Source: Bradysia coprophila (taxonomy: Eukaryota; Arthropoda; Insecta; Diptera; Sciaridae). Taken from it: a stretch of DNA of 64,000 bases. Positions 44,274-53,821 of the stretch are shown here, one piece after another. The stretch spans positions 38,661 through 102,660 of the forward strand of contig NW_023503983.1 in the NCBI RefSeq assembly GCF_014529535.1, in the 5' to 3' direction. The first letter of the stretch is position 1; every line of letters starts with the position of its first letter. A program made the translations under genes and the position numbers. A model generated the notes under the pieces. That model did not search any database. It worked only from the letters and a program-made list of their open reading frames with translations, and was not told the DNA's origin.

Positions 44274-44546
44274 TCATATAGAAAAGTCCGAAGGAAAATG
44301 CGTCAATTTCGTTTGGTTATTTTTGAAAAGAATCCGTTAAGTGAGGTATTTTTGTTTCATTTTATTTAATGTGTGAACCAAACAAATCACGCATCGGAGT
44401 GCGTTAAATTAAAATTAAAATTAAATTATAAAATCCGTGCATCCAATTCAATATATTTATTCAGTTCAGTCATATTCAGTCATATATAATTGGATGTACA
44501 ATATAATATGTATATAATGTTAACATTAATGTCATAATTCATAAAA

Positions 44547-44652
44547 CCATCAACCAAACAACCATCAACCAAACAACCATCAACCAAACAACCATCAACC
44601 AAACAACCATCAACCAAACAACCATCAACAAAACAACCATCAACCAAACAAC
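44547..44652 (+). repeat. 15-bp tandem repeat ACCATCAACCAAACA
   Basis: About seven direct copies of a 15-base unit, one with AACAAAACA, just beyond the stop codon of the minus-strand kinase gene. Confidence 0.9.
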
Positions 44653-44671
44653 AAACATCACAGTTAAAACC

Positions 44672-46921
44672 TTATTGTCTGCGTGCCTTCTTCGCGCGCC
44701 GTATTGCCTCGAGTTTGGCCTTTCGCTTTAGGTGACATTGAACGTGGCGCTTCAATGGTTGGACATTGAAAACACGTTTTTCGTCCAGAGTGGCGCGTTT
44801 ATACGTAGCGGCTTGAATCGACCGATTGCATTCACCGCAATTCATTTTGTACACAAGATTTGCGGCTTTCCGAATTTTCGCACCACGAACCGTCGAGTCG
44901 TTGTTCAATTGTCTGTTCAATTCAGCCATTACGTCTTCGGTAATGGTTTGCTGAAAGAAAGGATAGGAAGTGAGGATTGGTATTGGGATTAACATTGGGA
45001 TTTGAAAATTGACTGCACATTTCCTTTTGTCAATGACGATGAAAATAAGCCGTAAGTGCTCGCTAGTGATTTTTTATGTGGCGAGATAAATGATAAAAAT
45101 ATTGAAGTAATAGATTTGACATTGGGATTAACATTAGGATTGGGATTTTAAAGCGCATTCAAATTTGGAAAAAGTAACTTCATTTTGTCTTATTATTTAT
45201 TTGACAGTATGGGTGTGCGGCTTAATAGTTCGAAGACAAAACAAAATTGATTGCATATTTGCTATCAACAATGACGATGAAAATAAGCCTTGAGCACTCG
45301 CTAGTGATTTTTTATGTAGCGAGATGAACGATAAAAAATATTGAAGTAATAGATTTTGCTTTACCGATGTGTTTGATGAAGATGGCGAAGCTTCTACCGA
45401 TTCTGTTAAGTCTGAGACTACCACTACTTGTTCCACCTCCAATCTGCCACTTCTTTTTTTACAGTCTTTTCGGAATTTTGTGCCATCGCGGAATGCGCCT
45501 TATAAATGTGAGAAAAACAAGTAAAGAAAAAGTTGGAAGCAAAAATAAAGTTATTTTATTACGTGTTCCGCTGGGACATCAATATCTATTCCGGAAATCA
45601 TCGGGAAAAATTTTTCTTTGTCGACAAAATCGTGTTCAAGGAGAACACCACGAAACATCGTGGCAACTGGCCTATATGTCGATACGGCCTTCGGAATGGC
45701 ACAAGAAATGAATGGCTCGTTGACGATCGTTTCGAAATCCAACCGATGTGCTTGTTCACATAATGTTTTGTTGATAAATTGCGTGGCCTCGCTGTTTAGA
45801 TTCGACGGCATTTGGAATTGAATTGCACGGATGTTCGTTTTTATCAGACTGTGACTGTCACCAAAGGGATGGACGCCTGTGACCATTTGCAGAAATATTA
45901 TTCCCAGCGCAAAGTAGTCTGTTCGGTGGTCCCATCCAACATCGCCCACTAATTGTTCTGGAGAACGATATGTGGGAGATCCCCAACTTCCAAAGTATTC
46001 ATGTCCTGGGCGAGTATTGGGAATGCTGAGCCCAAAGTCGGCAACGTGCGCCCGCATGTTTTGGTCGATGAGAACATTGTCTGGCTTTAGGTCTCCATGA
46101 ACGATATTGGCGCGGTGCAGGTATTGCAGACCCAAAGTGATGTCGACAATGACCACACGCGCAGCATCGGTTGGAAATCTCGGCAATCGATTCATGTACT
46201 CTCGTAGAGAACCATTGGCCTCAAACTTAAGAGCAATAAATACTCGTGTTAAGTCTTGAAACGTTCCGACGAGTTGTGAGCAGAACCGTTTGCCCTGAAG
46301 TTCCTTGAGTATCTAGGAAGGACATATAAAATAAGCTAGGCGAAGCATTTCGTTGTCATAGAAAAATTTATAAGATAATATATGAAATATGAGATACCGA
46401 ATCGACCCTGGTGAAAATGATAGTCTCAAAAGTTCGAGATACGTACTCTCGTGGTCTCAAAATACATGGGACTTGAAACCGTGAGACTACGTATTTCGAA
46501 ATTTTAATAATTTTATTTTTACCAGGGGGACACAACGGAATACTATCAACAAAATAAGTATGAAATTCGACGACGATACGTTTGCCCTTTTTGAAAGGTT
46601 GAGATTGAGACAGGCAGGCAACAAACGAGTATACTTTGGATACTCTTAGCACAGCACTGTTCCTAGCATGCACACTGAATTGATAAGTGTACGTTTTAAC
46701 GCATACAAGTCATCTACCTTTACAAAAAAGAGGTAAAATGAAACTACACTCACTTGAATTTCTTTGACGATGGATTCTTCATGCGATTTATTGACAATTT
46801 TAATGGCACACATTTGATGTTTCATTAAATTGCCGGAAGCTTCTTTGGCAACAGCCAAATACACGCAACCGAATCCCCCCTCACATAGTTTTTTCAGAAT
46901 TTGGAAGTTTTCTTGCTTCAT
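44672..46921 (-). CDS. second non-RD kinase with C-terminal zinc finger
   Basis: Minus strand. Exon 1 46921-46754 (56 aa) and exon 2 46312-45563 (250 aa) join in phase 0. A last exon 44950-44672 follows acceptor TTTCTTTCAG. The kinase core is complete: CEGGFGCV loop, CAIKIV Lys41, VHGDLKPDN (128-135, non-RD), ADFGLS (147-152) and a SPEQL segment. The last exon has C-x2-C (CGEC) and H-x3-H (HVQCH), with spacing like the kinase gene at 3554-7775, and the exon 1/2 junction is in the same place (SISRELK/NLRK against SIVKEIQ/ILKE). The middle exon (about 45503-45365, acidic-Ser linker) is uncertain: an A7 run near 45452 leaves the two halves in different frames, so either the boundary differs or this copy has a frameshift. 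Promoter is a GATA/TATA module. Confidence 0.75.
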
Positions 46922-46954
46922 TTTTTTTCTTTCTTGTTACCTTCAGCAAACAAA

Positions 46955-47210
46955 TTACAATGAATCTGGAACGATTATGTTACTCTATTTTATACCCTTT
47001 GACAGGAATTCAATTTGCTAAGGTAAATCGATGAATGTAAATAGTTGAAAGTTGATAGTTGAGAGTTGATAGTTGGGAGTTGATAGTTGAGAGTTGATAG
47101 TTGAGATCAACTAACAGCTACCAATTTTTGCTGATCTATCGATAGCGAATAGCCGATATCTGATATCTGATAGTTGATAGTTGATAGTTGATAGCTATCA
47201 AATATCACTT
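46955..47210 (-). promoter_or_regulatory. module P10, promoter of second kinase gene
   Basis: On the minus strand: a dense GATA/TATC cluster (47040-47205; ATAGTTGATAGTTG-type repeats), AAAGGGTATAAAAT (TATA 46994-46987) and initiator ATTCATT with A at 46961, 33 bases. The AAGGGTATAAA core is the same as in P2b and P4 of the RGG genes. ATG at 46921. Confidence 0.65.
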
Positions 47211-47215
47211 ACCAA

Positions 47216-47255
47216 CTAGGCCCACCTTTAAGGTGGGTAAGGTCTCTTGACTGAC
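47216..47255 (-). repeat. candidate Helitron-like 3' terminus 3
   Basis: On the minus strand GTCAGTCAAGAGACCTTACC, a hairpin CCCACCTTAAAGGTGGG and CCTAG, next base T. This is the best hairpin of the three. The element it would end must lie at higher coordinates, where the minus-strand gene 48836-48543 stands in the matching orientation. Confidence 0.55.
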
Positions 47256-48542
47256 TGATTTTCTCAATCTATTTTCGCAATTGTTACAAAATATCATAAA
47301 ATTGCGCATTAAACTCAGATCTACTTTTAAGTGCATCCAGCGCTTAAAACCAAATTAGATTTTTTAAAAGGAAAAGCCTAGGTGCTCGATCTAAGTTACA
47401 TTTGCGTGAACATAACATTTCGTAAAAGAAGAATTGAACACTAGCGTCTCCTTATACTCCGCAAAACGGAAAATTTAATGTGGTCATTTCATCGGCATGT
47501 ACGTTCCAATTTATAAATTCAAATTGTATAGGGTCATTTTGTTAGGCTGGATTCACACTCAAGAAAAATTCATTCGTTTTGAGAAAAGATTTATCCGTTT
47601 AAGTAAACCAAGCCTCTATTCTATTATTTGATTACATCTGATTACATTTGATTGAACGGATGGCTAAACGGACGCAAAACGAATGATTTCGGTGAATATC
47701 GCCTTAGTGTCTTCGTTATGTTTTACAAAAAAGAAAATCCCACAAACTTATTACTAAAAAACATTTTTAATTGTGGCTTCCTTCTTTACACAACTATAAT
47801 AAAAGACAAAATCCATGGTCCAGTCAAAAAAATATTCAGCGGCCATTATTTATTTTAGAATCAGCGCTTGTAATTCTTCCCTTGAATATTTAGATTGAAA
47901 TGCATTTATGTCGAGCATTGGTATTTTGAAAATTTTCGCGCTTACATAAAACGTACAAATTTGATCCGTTTGATCTAGTATATCACTTTAGCACTGCCGT
48001 TTGACATCCTAAAACTTAGCCATACGACAAGCATTATTTTGTTGATGTTTGCAAAAATAATAATAAAATGTCGCTTTAGAATGAAAAGTAAAAGAATGCA
48101 ACCAAAAGTGTTGTGATTTTTGGGAAAATGTTGTGCAATGATAGGCTCTATCAGTCAGCTAATTTAATTCATCAAAAGCTTCAGATATTGGATGTTTTCC
48201 CCAATAAGTGTTTGGTCTACAATAAGCTCATTTGCCCCAAGAACTTAACAAGTGAAGTCGTTGTACAAATCAAATAATCATTACAAGATTTTTTTTTTAT
48301 TTTTACAAAATTTATTCAGTTTTTAATTCGTTAACATTTATGCTGTTTTATATTACATGATAAATGAAGTGAAACAACGCACTCCAAGCAAAAGTGATCC
48401 AAAAGTCCAAATATAGTAGTATTTTGTAAGAAATGGTTATAGTGCTTTACAGTTGTGTGACATACTGTCAAGTTTCAGTACCATATTTAAAGCACCACTC
48501 ATGCTTGAAGTGCACTGAATGAAAACATAAAACTACAAAATT
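47256..48542. other. non-coding stretch
   Basis: AT-rich, no supported gene. If the terminus at 47255-47216 is real, this is the 3' region of the element carrying the small minus-strand gene. Confidence 0.35.
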
Positions 48543-48836
48543 TTACTTTTGGATATTTTCCTCTCTGTTCAGTGGAACTCTAGACGGGTAAAGTTGATGT
48601 TTGCTGATATGTGAGAGGTTGATTGCATTAGATGATTTTTTGATGAATGGATCCATTCTTATATCTTGGGTGACTTGTTGTGCATTGCGGTAATTATCCC
48701 GAATTACAGCTCGCGCTGCTCTTTCGAAGGCCTGTTGCACTGATTTAGAATCAGAACATACGTCCATTTCGTCAGTTTTCCTTTCTTTCTTCGGAACCAA
48801 TGCACCACAAGGAACCACCTTGTTTCTTTTCGGCAT
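48543..48836 (-). CDS. small basic protein, unknown family
   Basis: 97 aa from ATG at 48836. The N-terminus is Lys/Arg-rich (MPKRNKVV, PKKERK) and could act in nuclear import. A central predicted helix contains SVQQAFERAARAVIRDNYRN. No cysteine motif, signal peptide or membrane segment. I do not recognise the family. Support for a real gene is the intact frame 134 bases downstream of a TATA/initiator module of the type that precedes the other island genes, and the Helitron-like terminus downstream in the same orientation. Confidence 0.5.
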   Translation of the reverse strand: MPKRNKVVPCGALVPKKERKTDEMDVCSDSKSVQQAFERAARAVIRDNYRNAQQVTQDIRMDPFIKKSSNAINLSHISKHQLYPSRVPLNREENIQK

Positions 48837-48965
48837 TAAAATCGGTAGTCGTTAGCTCAAAATTGATAGTTATGATTCGTTCAAATCTATAACTTTATTT
48901 TAGTCTAATATGTTATTAGTAATTAGTATTTCAAGACGGTTGTTATCTGGTTGAGCGCTCGGTAT

Positions 48966-49050
48966 CGACTGAGTAAATTTTATGCCCACTCGCTGTTTTA
49001 TACACCTCAATATAAGTACCTCAACTATCAATAGTTAGAATTGACACATA
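48966..49050 (-). promoter_or_regulatory. module P11, promoter of small basic gene
   Basis: Minus strand: AACTATTGATAGTTGAGG, then GTATAAAACAGCGAG (TATA 49002-48995; the TATAAAACAGCGAG string also occurs in the P7 units) and initiator CTCAGTC with A at 48970, 32 bases. Only one or two TATC/GATA cores are present. Confidence 0.6.
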
Positions 49051-49272
49051 TTACGCAATGCACAGTAAAATTGCGAAATCGCGTAATAAAGGTGGTCATT
49101 GTCGCGTGTTGAATTATCGTTTCATATGCTTGTCTGTTAATCAATAAGCCACAGACTATTAATATTATTATCAGTTAATTTACTTATTTATTCACAAGTT
49201 CGTCAAATACATTACACCTCAGTCATAATATTACGGTGAAATAACTGAAAAGCAGAACCGGAAGCAGCTAAC

Positions 49273-49387
49273 AATTCTGCCGTAATTTGGATAAAAAACA
49301 ATTTCCAGTGGAAATAACAAAAGGTTTTCCAATAATTTTTTTGTTATTTCATTGGAAAGTGTTTTTCTTCCGAATTACGGCAGAATT
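49273..49387. mobile_element. 115-bp palindromic MITE
   Basis: AATTCTGCCGTAATTTGGA at the left is inverted at the right as TTCCGAATTACGGCAGAATT, with AACAATTTCCA/TGGAAAGTGTT and AATAACAAAA/TTTTGTTATT pairing further in. No coding capacity. Confidence 0.7.
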
Positions 49388-49710
49388 CTAATACAAATAC
49401 TTCTATGAAAATTTATAAATAGCTAGCTGACGATCAAGGTAATACTTTTTCAATATTTTTTTTTGTACAGACCAATGAAAGCACTCCTAGTTCAAAATTC
49501 AACAAAATAAGGAAATGAAAAATCAAATATGGAAATATTTCGAAATTACTTAATAGAGTTGCTTTGTAAGAATATCTTGGGAACGTGCGAGTCTGTTGCT
49601 CACGCGCCTGTCGCGTAAACCTCCACTTGTTTTTGTAAATTTTTAATTAAATTTAACTAAACTCGCTTCGCTCAATTTGTTAGTCTTCTTTAAATTGCAT
49701 TTCTGCTTAT

Positions 49711-50653
49711 GAGGGATTCTTTTGAATTTCGACTGACCGAAATCGGCTCTATTTATTCCGGGACTTGTTTATATATGCCTGGTTAGACCTTGGTGTCTAG
49801 GCCCCAAACCAGTCTCAGATATTTTTGATCTTCCATACCTGGCTGGTTGTAAGTGGCCAAAAGTTGAAAAATGGGGTTTCGTAGTTCGGATTTCATTTTC
49901 GTAAGGTGGCGAGGACACGGGCTTGTATGGGTTCGTTGGAAAGCTGAGGTCAAGTACTCCTGGGGCAAATATTAACTTCATAAAATTTGATGATAAACGG
50001 CCGAAAATATGACTTCCAGAAAATTTCTGAAAATCGATATAACCTCTGTGAACTTTGATGAGTGCTGTGACCTCACTAATGCAATTATTTGATTAAATTA
50101 TTACTTATTATGAATGTGGAGGACCTCAGCTTTACATCGATACCCATATTTAGTAGTTAGGCACGTGACTACGTAACAGATGAAAACTGTGTGTTTCGCT
50201 CTGCCAAACTATTAAATATGCGTATCGCTGTGAAGCTGAGGTCCTAAACATTCATAATAAGTCATAATTTAATCAAATAATTGCATAAGTGAGGTCACAG
50301 CTCTCTACAAAGTTCACAGAGATTCACTAGATTCTGTGAAATTTTTCGGAAGTCATATTTTCGGCCGATAATCATCAAATTTTTTGAAGTTAATATTTGC
50401 CCCAGGATTACTTGACCTCAGCTTTCCAACGAACCCATACACGTCCCTGTCCTTACCACCATACGGAACTGAAATCCTGATTACGAAACCTCATTTTTCG
50501 ACTTTTGGCCACTTACAACCAGCGAGGTATGGATGATCAAAAATATCTGAGACTGGTTTTGGGGCCTAGTTACCAAGGCCTAACTAGGCATATAAAAAAG
50601 TCCCGGAATAAATAGTGCCGATTTCGGTCAGTCGAAATTCAAAAGAATTCTCT
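49711..50653. mobile_element. second ~0.94-kb foldback element
   Basis: Arms of ~450 bp in inverted order, from GAGGGATTCTTTTGAATTTC to GAAATTCAAAAGAATTCTCTC. CCCGGAATAAATAG, GATCAAAAATATCTGAGACT and TGACCTCAGCTTTCC-type blocks recur inverted. The terminal GGGATTCTTTTGAA is shared with the foldback at 43326, but the inner arms are unrelated. Confidence 0.85.
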
Positions 50654-51549
50654 CTATACGTTTTTACAAAAATTCTTTTCAATAAATATATGACCACAAA
50701 AGTGTCAGCTTTCAATAGAAAGTGGATTTGTTTGTGACGCGGGCGCGGCTGAAAACGATTTTAAACGATTTTTTGTTGTATTTTACCAACGCACTGTCTA
50801 GCACCGAAGCTGACTTTGACATCACTCAATTAGAAGGCCAAAAACAGACCTGTTGAAGATTGGTGAAAGAACAATACGATCGAGTTCAGAGATTAATATA
50901 ATTAAATAAATCACTAAAACTCAATTTTCGTTGATGGTCAATATGTTTGTCGAAATGGAGGCTTTCGTCCGACCCAATACGACTTGTATTATTTGACTCG
51001 TTCGATTTGGACTCCGTCAACCACAATATTCAAGTCCGGTAAATTTTGCGAACGGTCAAACGGTCTTTCCGGTGTTCGTTGTCAGCTTGTTTCGACTAAG
51101 CCACTCATGTAAGAGAACGCCATCTCTCTGCATTAAATTCTGGTGATCATCGAACAATTCAGGTGCGTAGCACAGAGCCGCATAAAGTACCATTGAACCA
51201 AGGACATTCACCAGCAACAGACAGCTATGTAGGTGATTCTAGTTCCGATCCTAGTGGCCGTACGTCAATTACGCATGTACCCCAACATAAGTTCAGTGGC
51301 ATCATCTGAAAGGCCGATTCGTTGCTAGTAGGATCAGCAGTGTCAAAGGCACGCCTTGAGTTAATGAACATACAGGCAACGGCAACATACTTCTTCCTAA
51401 AATTCAGTCTGATCACCGTGAATGCTGCCCGAAGACATCTCATTGTCTTTCGTGTAAATTACCTATCTATTGTGAACTCTGACGTCCCAATGCCCGTATG
51501 CAAATTTCAATTGGTTTTTGCTTTTTTTCCACAGATAAACAATCTCAAT
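50654..51549. other. upstream region of F-box gene
   Basis: No second gene recognised. A good 3' splice site (TTTTTTTCCACAG, ending 51534) lies 15 bases before the ATG, so the F-box gene probably has a 5' UTR intron. No GATA/TATA/initiator module is visible. Confidence 0.4.
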
Positions 51550-52917
51550 ATGGAAAACATGGATATGGATTTTGCAATGGAGAGCGCAGATATGGAAGTG
51601 GATATGGATTTTGACTTACCTAAAACAACAACATCGCTGCTCAGACTCGACGACATGGTTTTATCGAAAATTATGGAGCACCTTTCTGTCGACGATCTAA
51701 GCAATTTGGCTGAAACATGCGTGAGGCTGGCCGATCTTTCCGCGGAACACTTTCGAAAGCAACATGGATCCTTAACGTGGAAGAAAAATTCGAAGATCAG
51801 CTTAACTTCGTCGGAAAGGGTATGGGCTCGCTTTGGTGAGCACGTCAAAGACATTAAATTGTATTATTTTGACAGTGAAGAGCTGAACACGATCTTAATT
51901 ATGCTTGCAAAACATTGCAAGAACGTGGAGGTCGTAACGTTGAATTGCGTAGACATGAAAGATCCTCACGTATTCGAGGAAAGTTTATTTGCTGAACTGT
52001 TCTCTCGGCTAAAAAAGTTTGAATTGGTCCAGTGCAGTTGGACGCGATGGTGTCCGTTGAGTTTGTTTTTCGGTGATGACAACTCTGCGTTGCAGCAGCT
52101 TTCAATAATAAGATGCTGCAAGAGTTCATCCGAAAAATTCCCGCTATCATTGTCAGGATTCACATCATTGACCAAATTGAATGTGCTCCATTCGTGGAAT
52201 GTGCTGTCCAATGCGGAATTGCAAGAATGTTTATCGTGCAATAAAATTACATCGCTCGCCGTCAGTGATGTCGGTAACGTAAATTTATTTAACAGCGACG
52301 ACGGTTTAATTGATGCGCTAGCCAATACGCTAGAAACGCTGGTCATCGACCATTATATTTTTGACTTTAGTAAATTATTGAGATTGAAGCGACTAAAATC
52401 TCTTACATTGCATTGTGGCACCAACACCAACATCGACAGTCTTCTACAAACATTTAAATGTGATAACGTTGTCGAAGAGCTTGTTTTTAACCGAATAATC
52501 ATCACAGAAGCGACGGTAAAAGCATTAAGCACGTTTAAAGGTCTGACTAGTTTGCGGCTCAATCGTTGTCAAAATACAGTTGATGAGAGATTCTTTCGAT
52601 CGCTTCCGTCAATGTTTCCGCAACTGTATCAATTTGTGTATGCACACAGTGAAAACAAGGACGAAAATATCCTTCATGTAGTCACATCAATGCCAAAATT
52701 AGGTCGCTTGAGTTTGTACGGAGGTAGCGCGTTAAAAACAGAAACTTACTTCGAAATTGAGAAGATTGTAAATAGCGACTGGTTCCGGCCGAAGCTGGAA
52801 TTAATTCCTCCTAATTTCAGTACATTGAAAGAACTGCGCGACATTGAGAGTATTCGAAAAAGTATTTTGCTCCGTATTGACGTCTATCACCGTTTGAATG
52901 CCCTTGTAAAAGTCTAA
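51550..52917 (+). CDS. F-box/LRR protein
   Basis: 455 aa, single coding exon. I place the start at ATG 51550 (MENMDMDF) because an acceptor site lies just before it; the frame is open further upstream but that part looks like intron. After an acidic, Met-rich N-terminus, residues ~33-70 form an F-box (LDDMVLSKIMEHLSVDDLSN, then LAETCVRL). From ~80 to 430 come irregular leucine-rich repeats (for example LTSLRLNRCQ, LKSLTLHCG, LSLYGGS). F-box proteins bind Skp1 and bring targets to SCF ubiquitin ligases; the LRR part would choose the target, which is unknown. Large dipteran families of such F-box/LRR genes exist. AATAAATAAA near 53180. It looks like an ordinary host gene, the most conventional in the window. 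Confidence 0.85.
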   Translation: MENMDMDFAMESADMEVDMDFDLPKTTTSLLRLDDMVLSKIMEHLSVDDLSNLAETCVRLADLSAEHFRKQHGSLTWKKNSKISLTSSERVWARFGEHVKDIKLYYFDSEELNTILIMLAKHCKNVEVVTLNCVDMKDPHVFEESLFAELFSRLKKFELVQCSWTRWCPLSLFFGDDNSALQQLSIIRCCKSSSEKFPLSLSGFTSLTKLNVLHSWNVLSNAELQECLSCNKITSLAVSDVGNVNLFNSDDGLIDALANTLETLVIDHYIFDFSKLLRLKRLKSLTLHCGTNTNIDSLLQTFKCDNVVEELVFNRIIITEATVKALSTFKGLTSLRLNRCQNTVDERFFRSLPSMFPQLYQFVYAHSENKDENILHVVTSMPKLGRLSLYGGSALKTETYFEIEKIVNSDWFRPKLELIPPNFSTLKELRDIESIRKSILLRIDVYHRLNALVKV

Positions 52918-53419
52918 TCTCCCATTATTCCGGCTGATGTTGTTGGTGCGTGATAATCTACAATTTACCATTTTATTCGGTTCAATTGGCTCAATTCAGT
53001 GTACCCTTTAAAAGGCCAAAGTTGAATGAAGCACTCAAATTAAGAAAAAATTTTATTTCAAAGAAATGTTTAAAATCTCAAGCAAAAATTGTTTTTAGCA
53101 AAGAAAAAAGAAATTCTTAAGAATTGTGGCCTGATTGTCTAGTTTGTAAAAATTAGGATTTAGGAATTGTAAAAGATTCAATAAATAAAACTGAGCAAAA
53201 TTGACTTTTTTCTCTTCGAGTGGCGACGTCACCAATTTAAACAAGTGTCTGACGTAATTTAATTGTAGCAAAGGTGTTTAATGCATACAAAATTGTGTAA
53301 CAATTCCCTTGACACCAGAAAATGTCGAAAAGTGTCTGTTAACACCAGTTGAACACTATGACAAACGTTCTGATTACCATTTTTTCTGTTATACTTTCAA
53401 TTTGACTGGTTCTTTATTG

Positions 53420-53590
53420 GTCGATGGCATTTGCGGTTTCTTCTATCGCCCAAAACCACTTACAGTGGAGGTGTGACGCAAGTCCTGTTATCCACTTACA
53501 AAAGAACTGGTATCGGTGCAGGTGACGCTTACAGCTTCGACTCGCAAAAAATTCTAGAAAAAAAATTAACAAAAACATAGCTAATGCCGA
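53420..53590. repeat. single arm of foldback family
   Basis: GTGTGACGCAAGTCCTGTTA, CCACTTACAAAAGAACTGGTATCG and AATTCTAGAAAAAAAATTAA match, with divergence, the left arm at 60414-60600. The second arm is missing. Confidence 0.55.
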
Positions 53591-53821
53591 CCCGTACGAA
53601 ACACCTATTCGTATCAAAAGCCTTTAATGTGAAACTCTTTATTTCTCTTACTTCATACTCTTCTCTACTGAAAAGCTATTCGCACTTTAAAATCACTTAC
53701 ATTATCCACTCTTTGCCTTGTTATCATATACAAATAAATTGCCGGAGGCAATATCGACAGCCCCGTACCAAGTCAACTTTCATAAATTCCTATTTAAACA
53801 GCTGTATACCGCTATATTATA

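Noticed and set aside
46368..46673. Minus-strand ORF between kinase exons 1 and 2
   Set aside because: It lies in the intron, and kinase motifs continue only from 46312; no features of its own.
51322..51549. 76-residue N-terminal extension of the F-box protein
   Set aside because: The frame is open but a pyrimidine-rich 3' splice site lies just before ATG 51550, and the extension is hydrophobic and unlike F-box proteins.
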